From Henckelia pumila (Eukaryota; Streptophyta; Magnoliopsida; Lamiales; Gesneriaceae): 64,000 nucleotides of DNA. Location of the stretch: the NCBI RefSeq assembly GCF_033568475.1, contig NC_133123.1:136608242-136672241 (forward strand), read 5' to 3'. This document shows, one piece after another, positions 9,354-21,583 of this stretch. Position numbers and translations under genes: made by a program. Positions within the stretch are counted from its first letter, which is position 1. Each line of letters begins with the position of its first letter. Below the pieces are notes generated by a model. It did no database searches. It had not been told where the DNA came from and saw only the letters and a program-made list of their open reading frames with translations.

Positions 9354-11602
9354 AGTATAATCTGTTTCTTCAGGGCCTTAACCCTGAGATCCATGACCGT
9401 GTGGCGGTTGGCGACGACATGTCCTACGAAGGTTTGGTGAGCCGTTTTCATCAGGCAGAGGACAGCATTCGGCGGAACATGTCTTTCCCTCAGTCGAGGC
9501 CTGCTAGTTCTTTGGGTCCCCGTGCCCAAACTTTCAAGAAGTCTGGATCTTCTTCTTCCTCTGGTTCTGGAGGTATTGTCCGTTATGGTAAGAAGGACAA
9601 GTGTGATCACTGTGGGAAGAACCATCCATCCGACAAGTGCCGTAAAGCTTCTGGAGCTTGTTTCCATTGTGGAGAGACTGGTCATATCCGGAGAGATTGT
9701 CCAATGTCTGGGGGAGGTGGTTCTGGTTCAGGATCGGGTTCTCAGGCTACCGTACAGCAGAGGTCGCATGGACAGTCTGCTGGGAGTTCTCATTTGAGGC
9801 CACGAGCTTCTGGCCAGGTGTTTGCCCTGAGACATGATCAGGCTGTGGAGGAGAATGAGAAAGTCATCGCAGGTACATTTATGCTTTATGGTATACCTGC
9901 TCTTGTACTTATTGACACTGGTGCATCTCATTCCTTCATTTCTGCACGTTTTGTTAAGAGGCATAAGTTACCATGCATTGCACTAGACGTAGTGATGTCT
10001 GTTTCTACTCCGACGGGCCAATCTGCTTTGGCTAAGCATCTAGTGATGGGTTGCCCTTTAGAGTTCGAAGGGAACGTTCTGTTGGCGAATCTCATGGTCC
10101 TGGCGATGGACGACTTTGATTGCATTTTGGGAATAGATGTGCTGACTACCTATCGAGCTTCAGTGGACTGCTATCAGAGATTAGTACGCTTTCATCCGGA
10201 AGGGAGTGAGAGTTGGTTTTTCTATGGTGAGGGAGCGCGACCCCCGATGCCTTTGGTATCAGCTTTGAGAGCCTGTCGAGCTCTAGAGTCTGGCGGGGAA
10301 GGCTTCCTTATCTATGCAGTTGATTTGTCCGCTAAGAATATTGGGATAGAGAGAATTCCTGTTGTGGATGAATTTCCATATGTGTTTCTTGATGAGATTC
10401 CGGGTTTTCCTCCTGCTAGGGAAGTCGAGTTTGGCATAGAGTTGATGCCGGGTACTTCGCCTATTTCTAGAGCACCGTATCGTCTGGCTCCATCAGAGAT
10501 GCGTGAGTTAAAGAATCAGCTACAGGATCTTTTGGACAAGGGGTACATTCGTCCTAGTGTATCTCCTTGGGGAGCTCCTGTTCTCTTCGTGAAGAAGAAG
10601 GATGGGTCGATGCGGCTGTGCATTGACTATCGGCAGCTGAATCGAGTGACTGTGAAGAATAAGTATCCGTTGCCTCGTATTGATGACTTGTTTGACCAGC
10701 TGCAGGGCACGTCAGTTTACTCCAAGATTGACTTGAGATCTGGGTATCATCAGTTGAGAGTCCGTGATCAGGATGTAGCCAAAACTGCATTCCGTACTCG
10801 CTATGGGCATTACGAGTTCCTAGTGATGCCATTTGGTTTGACTAATGCGCCGGCAATATTCATGGATTTGATGAACCGTGTCTTCAGGGAGTATTTGGAC
10901 AAGTTTGTCGTGGTCTTTATTGACGACATCTTGGTGTATTTGCGTAATACGGAAGAGCATGTTTCTCACTTGCGGTTGGTACTGCAGACTCTTCGAGATG
11001 AGCAATTGTACGCCAAGCTGAGCAAGTGTGAGTTCTGGATGGATAGAGTGATTTTTCTTGGCCATATCATATCCAGGGAGGGGATTTCTGTTGATCCAAG
11101 CAAGATTGAAGCGGTACTTAATTGGTCGCGTCCGACGACAGTTGCTGAGATCCGTAGTTTTCTGGGTCTAGCAGGGTATTATCGTCGCTTCATTCTGAAC
11201 TTCTCTCAGTTAGCTCGACCGTTGACGCAGCTTACCCGCAAGGGTGTGGATTTTGAGTGGTCCTCCGAGTGCGAGGAGAATTTCCGTGAGCTTCGACGAC
11301 GGTTGACTTCTGCGCCGGTGTTAGCATTACCGTCAGGATCTGGAGGGTATGTAGTTTACACGGATGCTTCTCTTCAGGGGTTAGGTTGTGTCCTGACTCA
11401 GAATGGGCATGTGATCGCATACGCTTCTAGACAGCAGAAGCTTCACGAGGACAACTACCCAGTCCATGATTTGGAATTGGCAGCCATTGTGTTCGCTTTG
11501 AAGATCTGGCGTCATTATTTTTATGGCGAGAAATTTGAGATCTTCACCGATCATAAGAGTCTCAAGTATTTGTTCACTCAGGCAGAATTGAACATGAGAT
11601 AG
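9350..11602 (+). pseudogene. Gypsy-C Gag C-terminus, protease, RT and RNase H
   Basis: A 750-codon frame. It contains the Gag end with two zinc knuckles (C85-C88-H92-C97 and C104-C107-H112-C117), a Gly/Ser-rich linker, and the aspartic protease motif DTGASHSF at 189-196. The RT has [15 protein letters not shown] and the catalytic FIDDILVY near 520-528. RNase H starts at YTDASLQG near 668. The order gag-PR-RT-RH-INT is that of Ty3/Gypsy. The frame ends at TAG (11600-11602) where Gypsy-E reads CAG, so this is a nonsense change between RNase H and integrase. The ATG at 9350 is internal to gag. Confidence 0.93.
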
Positions 11603-13252
11603 AGACGTTGGATGGACTTGTTTAAGGACTATGATTGCGAGATTAAGTACCATCCGGGAGCTGCTAATCTCACCGCTGATGCTTTGAGTCGCAAGGTGCG
11701 ACTATCCGCACTTCAGACTTGTTCGATGTCTAGTGCGATCAGTGACTGTTGTACTTCAGGTTTTACCTTCAAGCATAAGAAAGGTATGCAGAGTATCAAG
11801 ATGTTTGCGATATTATCTGAGCCAGCCTTGTATTCGCGGATCCGAGATGCTCAGATGTCTGATTCAAAGACCCAGCGTTTAGCTTGTCTAGCTAACGAGG
11901 TTAGCTCATCTGGATTTTATTATCAGTCAGATGGCTTTCTGTGTTTGTCTGGTAGGCTTGTGATTCCACAGGATGAAGAGTTGCGAGAGGAGATTTTATC
12001 TCAGGCACATCGCACTAAGTTGAGTATTCATCCTGGGAGCAACAAGATGTACAAGGATCTACGTACTCGTTTCTGGTGGAAGGGAATGAAACGCAGTGTT
12101 TATCAGTTTGTTTCGAGATGTTTGGTGTGTCAACAGGTCAAGGTAGAGCACCGACGACCTGGAGGATTGCTTCACAGTCTGCCTATTCCTGAATGGAAAT
12201 GGGAGTTTAACACTATGGACTTTGTGACCCATTTGCCGGTATCCCCGAGGAACTGTGATGCTATCTGGGTTGTGGTGGACCGACTCACCAAGTCAGCGCA
12301 TTTCATTGCCTATAGCCGAGAGTACTCTGTGGATCGCATGGCACGGATGTACATTCAGGAGATCGTCCGACTTCATGGAGTGCCTGTGAGCATTGTCAGT
12401 GATCGTGACCCCAGGTTTACTTCTAGATTCTGGGGGAGTGTTCAGCGTGCGATGGGTACTACTCTCAGTTTGAGTACAGCCTATCATCCGGAGACTGATG
12501 GTCAGTCAGAGCGCACTATCCGTACGTTAGAAGATATGCTTAGAGCGTGCGTCATGGATTTTGGTTCAGCCTGGCAGGATCATTTGCCGTTGATCGAGTT
12601 CGCTTACAACAACAGCTATCACACTAGTATTGGGATGGCACCTTTTGAAGCGTTGTATGGGCGACGTTGTCGTACTCCACTCTTCTGGGAAGAAGTGGGG
12701 GAGAGACAGGCTGAAGGACCGGAGTTTATCCAGCAGGCGATAGACACTGTTGATCAGATCAAGAAACGGATTAAGACTGCACAGGATCGTCAGGCCAGTT
12801 ATGCTAATATCAAGCGTAGGCCTTTGCAGTTCGAGGTCGGGGAGAAAGTGTTTCTGAGAGTGTCACCTTTCCGCAAGATTCTCAGATTTGGCCTTAAGGG
12901 CAAGTTGTCTCCCAGATTTATCGGTTCGTTTGAGATCTTGGAGAGTATTGGCGATTTGGCTTATCGACTAGCATTGCCACCGCATCTATCCAGCATTCAC
13001 GACGTGTTCCACGTATCTTTGTTGCGACGGTATGTGGCAGATGAATCTCATATTCTGCAGCGATCTGAGGTTCAGGTAGACAAGGATTTGACTTATGTTG
13101 AGAAACCTCTTCGCATCCTTGATTATAAGGATAAGGTTTTACGGAACAAAGTCATTCCTTTGGTTTTAGTTCAGTGGCAGCGCCGAGGCACTGAGGAAGC
13201 TACTTGGGAGCTTGAGGATAGGATGCGTAAAGATCATCCTGAGTTGTTTTGA
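11603..13252 (+). pseudogene. Gypsy-C integrase with chromodomain-like C-terminus
   Basis: In frame with the preceding RNase H beyond the TAG at 11600. It has the H-H-C-C zinc finger (HRTKLSIHPGSNK to CLVCQQ, about residues 131-175 from 11612). The DDE core is visible as D in TMDFVTHL, D in VSDRDPRF and E in DGQSERT. The GMAPFEALYG block follows, then a C-terminal tail with VLVQWQRRGTEEATWE typical of Tekay/Del chromoviruses, which can steer insertion to heterochromatin. The open frame is otherwise full length to TGA at 13250-13252. It could be made only by readthrough or internal initiation. Confidence 0.92.
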
Positions 13253-13375
13253 TTTCATTCTTTAAGTTGTATTCAGTTGCAAACTCTGTAAACGTTTGAT
13301 TTGAATAAAGAATGTTTTTGATTTCTGTATTTGCATTCGGTACTTAAGATCTGTTTTCGAGGACGAAATATCTTA

Positions 13376-13387
13376 AGTGGGGGAGAA
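13376..13387 (+). other. Polypurine tract of Gypsy-C
   Basis: AGTGGGGGAGAA immediately before the 3' LTR, preceded by TTCGAGGACGAA. It primes plus-strand DNA synthesis. The mirror sequence occurs in Gypsy-E at 24504-24515. Confidence 0.85.
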
Positions 13388-14767
13388 TGTAGTAGCCCGT
13401 ACCCTAATTGAGTAATTAAAGGATTAATGCTAATTAATTGAATTGGGTATTGGACGGATCGGAAGCTCCGAAGGCACGATCGGAAGCTCCGAACAGGATC
13501 GGAAGCTCCGATGAGCGATCGGAAGCTCCGAACAGGATCGGAAGCTCCGATGAGCGATCGGAGGCACCGATGTTATTACGTCAGGCATGACGTGTGGTTG
13601 GATCGGAAGCTCCGATCAGGACCGAAAGCTCCGATCACCCCTATCCGGAGTCATCAAGTGATATTTTGACACATGGCAGATCAGGATCTTCGGAAGCTCC
13701 GATGACAGGATCGGACGTTCCGATCGAGGTTCGGACGTTCCGATCAAGGATCGGAAGTTCCGATCGTTGTCTATAAATAGAAGGCCGAGACTTCACTTTC
13801 ATTTGCCAATTCCAAGTTCTCCTTTCCTTTCTAGTCCTTTTGGAGCTGTTCTAGTCTTCTTAGGCTTGGTCCGGAGGTCGGAGAGGCGTTCGGTAGTCGT
13901 AGCGGAGTCGTGCCCAAGTTCTGGAGGCATCGACATCAAAGGGCTAACGACGGACGAAGGTATAGCTTTTGCTCCCTATAAATATTTAGGAGTATGCAAT
14001 AGCTTAGTTAAGGCTTTTAGAACACTTTAATGATAGTAGTATTATTTGGCAGTGTAGAGCAGACTATAGGCGTGGACCTAGAGTTGGTAGAGCTTTCACT
14101 GTTTTGAGGTACGAAAGTACTGTTCGAGATATCCTGACTGAGTATGCATGTATTATGTGACTGCATGATTTATATGACATGATATTTTGCTGCATTCATT
14201 TGCATCTTGCTGTATCTCTTTCGAGATGTCTGTTAGAAGGGTTGTACCCTATCCTGTTAGTGGATGGACTTCCATCGATTTGGGTCCGGCGTATCCACGG
14301 TTATCTCGGTATGGGAGCCACCTCCTGAAGCGACGGCACAGCGTGCTACATACCAGGGCCCGGTCTGTCTCTGTTATCTGATCCTTGACCTCGAGTCTAT
14401 AGGGAGTTCACTTTGCATGCATGTATACTCATACTCTCGCACTGAGCGTTTTATGCTCACGTCTCGTACTCTGTATTTTCTGGACACCCTATTCCATGGG
14501 GCAGGTTTGCGATTGGACGAGGAGGGTGGATCCAGGAGGGGCTAGTCAGCGGTTGGCCGGCTGGAGCTTCGCTTAGGTTTTATTACTGTTGTTTGGGTTT
14601 ATACAGCTATTCGATTTGGTTGTATATTATTGGATAAATTACAGATTCCTTTACTTGGGATTGTATTTTGTTTATGGATTCCACAGTTTTATTCTGATAT
14701 CTGTTTTATTAAGTTAATTGCATGCCTAAGTTCTGTTTAGTAGGTGATCCGGGTAAGGGTCACTACA
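13388..14767 (+). repeat. 3' LTR of Gypsy-C
   Basis: 1,380 bp, same termini as the 5' LTR. It is longer by 39 bp because one 'gatcggaagctccgaacag' plus 'gatcggaagctccgatgagc' unit is duplicated in the array. TATA box at 13771-13780. The right target duplication ACCTA follows at 14768-14772. Confidence 0.95.
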
Positions 14768-16287
14768 ACCTAACTCCTGAAAAGAAGCATCAGTGTACAC
14801 CACATACCCTTTAGATCCTGACGGTAATGCCAACACTGGCGCAGAAGTCAACCGTCGCCGAAGCTCACAGAAATTCTCCTCACACTCGGAGGACCACTCG
14901 AAACCCACACCCTTGCGGGTAAGCTGCGTTAACGGTCGAGCTAACTGAGAGAAGTTCAGAATGAAGCGACGATAATATCCTGCTAGACCCAGAAAGCTAC
15001 GGATCTCAGCAACCATCGTCGGTCGCGACCAATTAAGCACAGCCTCAATCTTGCTCGGATCAACAGAAATCCCCTCCCTGGATATGATATGACCAAGAAA
15101 GACCACTTGATCCATCCAGAACTCACACTTGCTCAGCTTGGCATATAACTGCTCATATCGAAGAGTCTGCAGTACCAACCGCAAGTGAGAAACGTGCTCT
15201 TCCGTATTACGCGAATACATCAAGATGTCGTCAATGAAGACCACGGCAAACTTGTCCAAATACTCCCTGAAGACACGGTTCATCAGATCCATGAATATAG
15301 CCGGCGCATTAGTCAAGCCAAATGGTATCACTAGAAACTCGTAATGCCCATAGCGAGTACGGAATGCAGTCTTGGCTACGTCCTGATCTCGGACTCTCAA
15401 CTGATGATACCCAGGTCTCAAGTCAATCTTGGAGTAAACTGAAGTGCCCTGCAGCTGATCAAACATGTCATCAATACGAGTCAAATGATACTTGTTCTTC
15501 ACAGTGACTCGATTCAGCTGCCGATAGTCAATGCACAGCCGCATCGACCCATCCTTCTTCTTTACAAAAAGAACAGGAGCTCCCCAAATAGATACACTAG
15601 GACGAATGTACCCCTTGTCCAAAAGATCATGTAGCTGATTCTTCAACTCACGCATCTCTGATGGAGCCAGACGATACGGTGATCGAGAAATAGGCGAAGT
15701 ACCCGGCATCAACTCTATGCCAAACTCGACTTCCCTAACAGGAGGAAAACCCGAAATCTCATCAGGAAATACATCTGGGAATTCATCCACAACAGGAATA
15801 CTCTCTATCCCAATACTCTCAGCGGACAAATCAACTGCATAGATAAGGTAGCCTTCCCCGCCAGACTCTAGAGCTCGACAGGCTCTCAAAGCTGATACCA
15901 AAGGCATCGGGGGTCGCGCTCCCTCTCCATAGAAAAACCAGCTATCACTCCCCTCCGGATGAAAGCGTACTAATCTCTGATAGCAGTCCACTGAAGCTCG
16001 ATAGGTAGTCAACATATCTATTCCCAAAATGCAATCAAAGTCGTCCATTGCAAGAACCATGAGATTCGCTAACATAATGTTCCCCTCGAACACTAAAGGG
16101 AAACCCATCACTAGACTCTTAGCCAAAGCAGATTGGCCCGTCGGAGTAGAAACAGACATCACTACGTCTAGTGCAATGCATGGTAAATTATGCCTCTTAA
16201 CAAAACGTGCAGAAATGAAGAAATGAGATGCACCAGTGTCAATAAGTACAAGAGCAGGTATACTATAAAGCAGAAATGTACCTGCGA
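14768..16287 (-). pseudogene. Gypsy-B protease, RT and RNase H (part)
   Basis: Minus-strand pol of the Gypsy-B copy: protease end with [11 protein letters not shown] with [17 protein letters not shown] and the active site FIDDILMY, then RNase H start YTDASFQE. Relative to Gypsy-E one base is missing near 16288, so protease/RT is out of frame with gag. RNase H is split by Gypsy-C at 14767 and continues at 7437. The first ~45 codons left of 14768 in this frame are read-through of the Gypsy-C LTR, not protein. Confidence 0.88.
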
Positions 16288-17319
16288 TGATTTCTCATTC
16301 TCCTCCACTGCCTGATCATGTCTCAAGGCAAACACCTGGCCAGAAGCTCATGGCCTCAAATGAGAACTCCCAGCAGGCTGTCCCTGTGACCTCTGCTGAA
16401 TGGTGGCCTGAGAACCAGATCCTGAACCAGAACCAGAACCGCCTCCCCCAGATAGTGGAAAATCCCTCCGGATATGACCAGTCTCTCCACAATGGAAACA
16501 AGCTCCAGAAGCTCTACGGCACTTGTCGGATGGATGGTTCTTCCCACAGTGATCACACTTGTCCTTCTTTCCGAAACGGACAACACCAGCAGAGCCAAAA
16601 GAAGAAGAAGTAGATCCAGACTTCTTGAAAGATTGGGCACGGGGACCCAAAGAACTAGCAGGTCTCGACTGAGAGAAAGACCTTTTCCGCCAAATGTTGT
16701 CCTCTTCCTGGTGACAACGGCTCACCAAACCCTCGTAGGACATGTCGTCACCAACCGCCACATGGTCATAGATCTTAGGGTTAAGGCCCTGAAGGAACAG
16801 ATTATACTTCATCTCGGAGATGTCGGCAATCTCGGGGCAATAGGATAGCAGATCAAAGAAATTCTGCTGATACTCATCAATAGACATGGCTCCCTGTCGC
16901 AGACTTAGTAGCTCGCCCGCCTTCGACTGACGGAGTGCAGGAGGAAAATACAGCTTCTGAAAAGCTATACGGAACTCGGCCCAGGTGGCCACTCCTCTCG
17001 CCGCAACAAAAGGTGCAGAAGTAAACCTCCACCACCTGTTCGCACGTCCATCCAGAAGATAACCAAGGGTCTCCATCTTCTGCTCCTCGGTGCATTAGAA
17101 AGTCTGAAAAGTCGTCTCCATGCGGTCTAACCAGTTCTCCGCATCATCCGGAGACTCACCTCCAACCAAGGGCTTAGGTCCCATCTGCAAGAATCGACGT
17201 ACACTGAAACGGTCCTCATCTCGATGACGATGGCGGGGTTCCCGACGAGGCTCCCGGTCGGCATCACCCCAACGCCCACCAATACTGTCATGAGAACTCT
17301 GGTCGTCACGATCTGCCAT
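16288..17319 (-). pseudogene. Gypsy-B Gag with two nonsense changes
   Basis: ATG at 17319 (MADRDDQSSHDSIGG). In-frame stops at 17095-17097 (CAA to TAA relative to Gypsy-C) and at 16348-16350 (CGA to TGA). Between them lies the Gag core and a double zinc knuckle (CDHC...[14 protein letters not shown]). The second knuckle has lost its last cysteine: Gypsy-C reads RRDC, here RRDF. A single-base loss near 16288 then shifts the protease frame. Confidence 0.88.
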
Positions 17320-17379
17320 CTACAAAATTAACCTAACGGTTATCTTATTTAGAATCTAAATCCCAAGAATACTTTGCAT

Positions 17380-17391
17380 GCTCTGATACCA
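17380..17391 (-). other. Primer-binding site of Gypsy-B
   Basis: TGGTATCAGAGC on the minus strand, four bases from the LTR end at 17396. iMet type, as in the rest of the family. Confidence 0.88.
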
Positions 17392-17395
17392 TAAA

Positions 17396-17986
17396 TGTAG
17401 TGACCCTTACCTGGATCACCTACTAAACAGAACTTAGGCATGTAATTATCTTAATTAAACGGATATCAGAATAAAACTGCGAAAACCATAAACAATATAC
17501 AATCCCAAGGCAAGGAATCTGTAAATACTCAAATATTATACAACCAGATCGAACAGCTGTATCAATCCAAATAACAACAGAATAAAACCTAGGCGAAGCT
17601 CCAGCTGGCCAACCACTGCCTAGCCCCTCTTGGATCCACCCGCCTCGTCCAATCGCAAACCTGCCCCATGGAATAGGGTGTCCAGAAACACAGAGTGCGA
17701 GACGTGAGCATAAAATGCTCAGCACGAGAGTATGAGTATACATGCATGCAAAGTGAACTCCCTATAAACTCGAGGTCAAGGATCAGATAACAGAGACAGA
17801 CCGGGCCCTAGTATGTAGCACGCTGTGCCGTCGCTTCAGGAGGTGGTTCCCATACCATAATACCAGTGGATTTACCGGACCCAAAGCCATGGCATAAATC
17901 AATGCAGCATAAATCAATTACATACATACCGCTACGACTATCGAACGCCTCGCCAACCCCCGGGTCAAGCCTATGAAGACTAGAAC
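17396..17986 (-). repeat. Gypsy-B 5' LTR, inner segment
   Basis: Starts (plus view) TGTAGTGACCC like the other family LTRs and continues to 17986, where Copia-1 begins. It continues at 34603. Compared with Gypsy-E it lacks roughly 330 bp between 'ggacccaaa' and 'ccgctacgac' (about 17883-17930), an internal deletion. AGAAC at 17982-17986 is the left target duplication of Copia-1. Confidence 0.88.
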
Positions 17987-19831
17987 TGAAAGAGTTGATG
18001 CCCCGTTAGCCAACTTGTGGCTAAGGGCTTTGAGAGTCTCTTTTTGTAAACAATATTTGTTTAATATAATATACGTTCTTTAAATGGCGTTCACTTTATT
18101 TTATTATTATATAATGATATACTATTGTTATTTTGATAAAGACCTTGAATATACTAAAGTAAGATGAGATAGTGAATATATAGAGATCACTGTCATGAAA
18201 CACATCTTATATTCACTGTATATTCTAAACAGTCCCTAGTCAATTGAGCCATCCACAAATAAGGATAAGGATCGCTCGAGATTGAGACTAGCATTTGCGA
18301 TGCCAAGTACCATGTTTCATTGGTATGGAACATAGAGATGTTCGAAGCATGCAAATGGATATTCATATGATGAATAATCGAACTACCCTATTCGGACTTT
18401 CCAAGTGGTTATCACTTATCGAGTGGATATAGTCAGCAGTTTTGGTTGTACACCATTAGTCCTTATTACTTGAAACATCATTGAGACTTTATATGCTAGT
18501 ACTGTGCTTTGACTCATTTACCGACTCTATTAGGGTCATCAGGTGTCGGGATTGGGTACAGTTATGAAACATATAGGAGTCAATGCTTTGTTGTCAAGGA
18601 TTCACCGCACACTTGCGAGTGTGGATATCTTATGCAATCTGAGGAGATATTAGTGTGACGAATCTCTGGCCAGAGTACATGATGTGTTTTAGGTTACTTG
18701 GTTTCCTAGTAGCACATGCGATGTCACTATTTGATCTTCAAGATTCATTGCATAGTTATCGAATCTCGAACGACTCTCGATGTACCAATGGTTGTTGATT
18801 CGATCGGGATATATGGATGAAGGGACCGTACTGTACGCTAACCAAAATCTACTGGTTCTTGCAGGCACTATCAGTGATACTTAGGGAATCATGGGGCGAT
18901 GTTGCTAGACGCTCTTACCATGATTCGATGGGCAAGTCGGAAATTGTTGTTCCGAGTCACAAGGAGTTGTGAGCCCACGGCTAGCTGTATTTCTGAACCA
19001 TTGAGGGTCACACAAGTAATGGATTTCTAATCCCCGTTGAGATAATTAAATTTAAAGAGTTAAATTTAGTGGATAAAGAAGTAGGACTTCTTATTTTAAA
19101 ATTAGAGGGAGTAAGATTTCCTAAAATGACATATTGATGGACATTTTTGGAAACCACTGAATTCGGATTCAGAAAATTTGTCTTGACTTTAAAAGATGCA
19201 GAAATGGTTTCTGTGCACATTGATGAAATTGTTTTATCAATCTGAGTCACGATGAATTTTATATTAATTTCTGAACACGCGGGCTTTGCTTGTCAGGCTT
19301 GAACTTATGACTAATGGGTCCTAAGCTGTTAGCAGCCCACATTATAAATAAGTTATTGCAGTACAGAAATTGACACAATCACAGGCATAATTTTCGAAAA
19401 CCTAGAGCCTCCTCTCTTAGGGTTTTCGGCCGCCCCTCTCCCCTACTGTGTTCGAAAATTCAGTCTGCAAATTTCTGAATTTGCAGTCTGATTTAACAGA
19501 TCAAATCTGTTATTTCTCTTCGTAGAAACTTCTGATAGACTTTATAGTGCAGTCTATCAGAGGGATTAAACTTCTGTTCGTGGACCTGATTGAAGAAACG
19601 TTCGTTCATCAGTTCCTGGGATATACAACAAGAGCAGTTTAATCTGTTGGTGTCCATAATCTCGTTTCGATATTTTAAGGTAAAATTTACATTGTTTAAA
19701 TTTTATGTTATCAATTTTAATCGTAGGAATTTGATACCCATAATATGGAATTGTTCCATATAAAATTTTAAAACTTCCGCTGCAACGGGTATCACTTTCT
19801 TTTAGATCCGGAGAACGACCGTGTTCCAACA
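17987..19831 (+). repeat. 5' LTR of Copia-1
   Basis: 1,845 bp, opens TGAAAGAGTTGATGCCCC and closes GTGTTCCAACA, one base before the PBS. A TATA-like ATTATAAATA lies at 19341-19350. No convincing ORF. Confidence 0.92.
19341..19350 (+). promoter_or_regulatory. TATA box of Copia-1 LTR
   Basis: ATTATAAATA lies about 490 bp before the LTR end and is conserved in Copia-2 (minus-strand copies near 46285-46295 and 38808). It is the likely U3 promoter. Confidence 0.6.
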
Positions 19832-19832
19832 G

Positions 19833-19844
19833 TGGTATCAGAGC
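19833..19844 (+). other. Primer-binding site of Copia-1
   Basis: TGGTATCAGAGC directly after the LTR, iMet type. Confidence 0.9.
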
Positions 19845-19934
19845 CAGGTTGTTCTTGGATTTTACGATTAAAATTTATTCGATTGTACCAGCCTCGATTT
19901 TTCAGAAAAATAAAACGAAAATTTTAAATTAAAT

Positions 19935-20065
19935 TCCAGGGCAATCGGGCAGCGATTTGATCGCTTCCCAGGGCAGCGACTTGATCGCTGCCCACGGGCA
20001 GCGATTGGCTGCCCACCTCCACGTGGGCAGCCCTGTCCCACGTGGAGGCCGGGCTGCCCGGGATT
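19935..20065. repeat. GC-rich hairpin block in Copia-1 leader
   Basis: Several inverted repeats on GGGCAGCGA / TCGCTGCCC. The clearest has stems 19971-19979 and 19985-19993 with a 5-base loop. A second type pairs GCCCACCTCCACGTGGG with CCCACGTGGAGGC. It stands out against flanks made mostly of A and T, about 100 bp after the PBS. Confidence 0.82.
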
Positions 20066-21114
20066 GTCACGGGCAGTCCGGAAATTTTAAAATTTAATTT
20101 TTTGATTTTTTGAAATTTTTGAAATTTCAGATTTTGGTCCGATTGAAAATTGTTTTTGATTGGTCCACGAGGCATCGGATCAAATTGTTTGAGTCCGAAA
20201 TTTTAAAAATCGATTTTTGGATAAATTTGAATTTTTGGAAAATTTATAAATTTTATCTATTAAATTAGATTTTATAAAATTAATAATTTTGGTACAATTG
20301 ATAATAAAATATGATTTTATGTATAAAATTGGATTTTATATGTAAAATATGATTTTATGGATAAACTAGATAAAATATGATTTTATATATAAAATAAGAT
20401 TTTATGTATGAAATATGATTTTATCTATTTATATTTATTGTCATTGCATGATATCCAATAAATTAATTTGTGAATTAAATATTATTGAATAAGGAATATC
20501 GATTGCCATGACCAATATTATAGGTGTATGTTAGGTTGTTTACATTTGATTTTAATTATTGTTGTTGGATTTATTAATGGGCGTGGTTTATGGCCCAATA
20601 TGAATTGTCATATGTAATAAAAGTGGGCCTGGTTTATGGCCCGTTCCCACCCCTAAAATATGTATCCCCTGCTTGTCATCGAAATTTATTATAAATTTTA
20701 GACTTAGTGGGAGATGAAGATTTGAAGACAAAGGTGGGCCCAGCAGACAATAAAGACCGAAAAAATGTAAATTGGAAGCTCAATGTAATAGGATTACATT
20801 GCATACTTGCATATTACCTAGGATTGGACTTAGACTCGTGATTGGCAACCACGAGTCGATTAGTAATGGAATCGATCATCCTAAAATAATATATGATATT
20901 ATTGTTGTATGCATGTTTAGACTAAATTGTATGAATCCCGCAAGCATACAAATTTTAAATGATGAGACAAATTTTCGAAATTAAAATCCCTCATTTTAAA
21001 TATGATTTAAAATTGATATCAAGATAAACAAAAGGGCATTTAAATATTGTTTAAATGTTCCTACCTTCCATCAACGATCAATGTATGAGATGTTACCCGC
21101 GGATACGGTCCGGC

Positions 21115-21385
21115 TCATATTATTGGGGGGGCCCGTTCGTCGGAAAGCTGTACATTGGATCGACACATGTTGTAAGTTGGATGGAACTCCCATGGGATTG
21201 GCTCATATTATTGGGGATCCACATGGCGACCGTCCATCACAACTTAATATTGATGGGTCATCTTGACATGTCACAATAAACGGCGTCATATTATTGGGCC
21301 CTTACTGGACATGAGGTAAATAACATGGGGATTGTTTTGGAAACAATTGGGCTCTACCTTTTGAAAAGCATGGTTGGCTGATATT
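21115..21385 (+). repeat. catattattggg repeats in Copia-1 leader
   Basis: Four spaced copies: 'ctcatattattggggggg', 'ctcatattattggggatcc', 'gtcatattattgggccc' and a diverged 'ctgatattattcgggatc', spaced about 85-120 bp. Copia-2 has the same set on the minus strand (44290-44575). Confidence 0.7.
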
Positions 21386-21583
21386 ATTCGGGATCATGTT
21401 TTGTCAATTGGGCTCCATGTTCCCACTAAAGAAAATAATTCTCTCGTTTTCACTAGAGGGTGGTGGAATCGTTAAAATAGTAGAAGTGTAATTCATAAAA
21501 TTAAACTCGCCTTATTTTATGTCTTAGTAAATTAATTAAACAATCACTGATTATTGTCTGTTTCTTTTCAGTATTTCATTAAG

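Larger units (their letters stand above)
7438..14767 (+). mobile_element. Gypsy-C, full-length Tekay-like Ty3/Gypsy element
   Basis: A complete 7,330-bp element: 5' LTR (1,341 bp), PBS, gag, PR, RT, RNase H, integrase, PPT and 3' LTR (1,380 bp). It is flanked by perfect 5-bp target duplications ACCTA at 7433-7437 and 14768-14772. The target is the RNase H of the related minus-strand Gypsy-B. By eye the LTRs differ by about 13 substitutions, mostly transitions, plus one 39-bp array unit. One frameshift in gag and one stop between RNase H and integrase leave it non-functional by its own coding capacity. Confidence 0.95.
19845..21583 (+). other. Copia-1 untranslated leader (1.7 kb)
   Basis: Long leader without credible coding sequence. 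It contains three structured blocks in order: GC-rich GGGCAGCGA hairpins (19935-20065), an AT-rich block of 'gattttatgtataaaat'-like repeats (20260-20430), and repeats of 'catattattggg' (21115-21385) shortly before the gag ATG. All three are conserved in Copia-2, so they are family features rather than noise. Confidence 0.7.

Noticed and set aside
9344..9964. Minus-strand ORFs overlapping Gypsy-C gag-pol (and similar shadows in B, E and Copia copies)
   Set aside because: They are mirror frames of GC-richer coding DNA; the sense frame carries all the domains.
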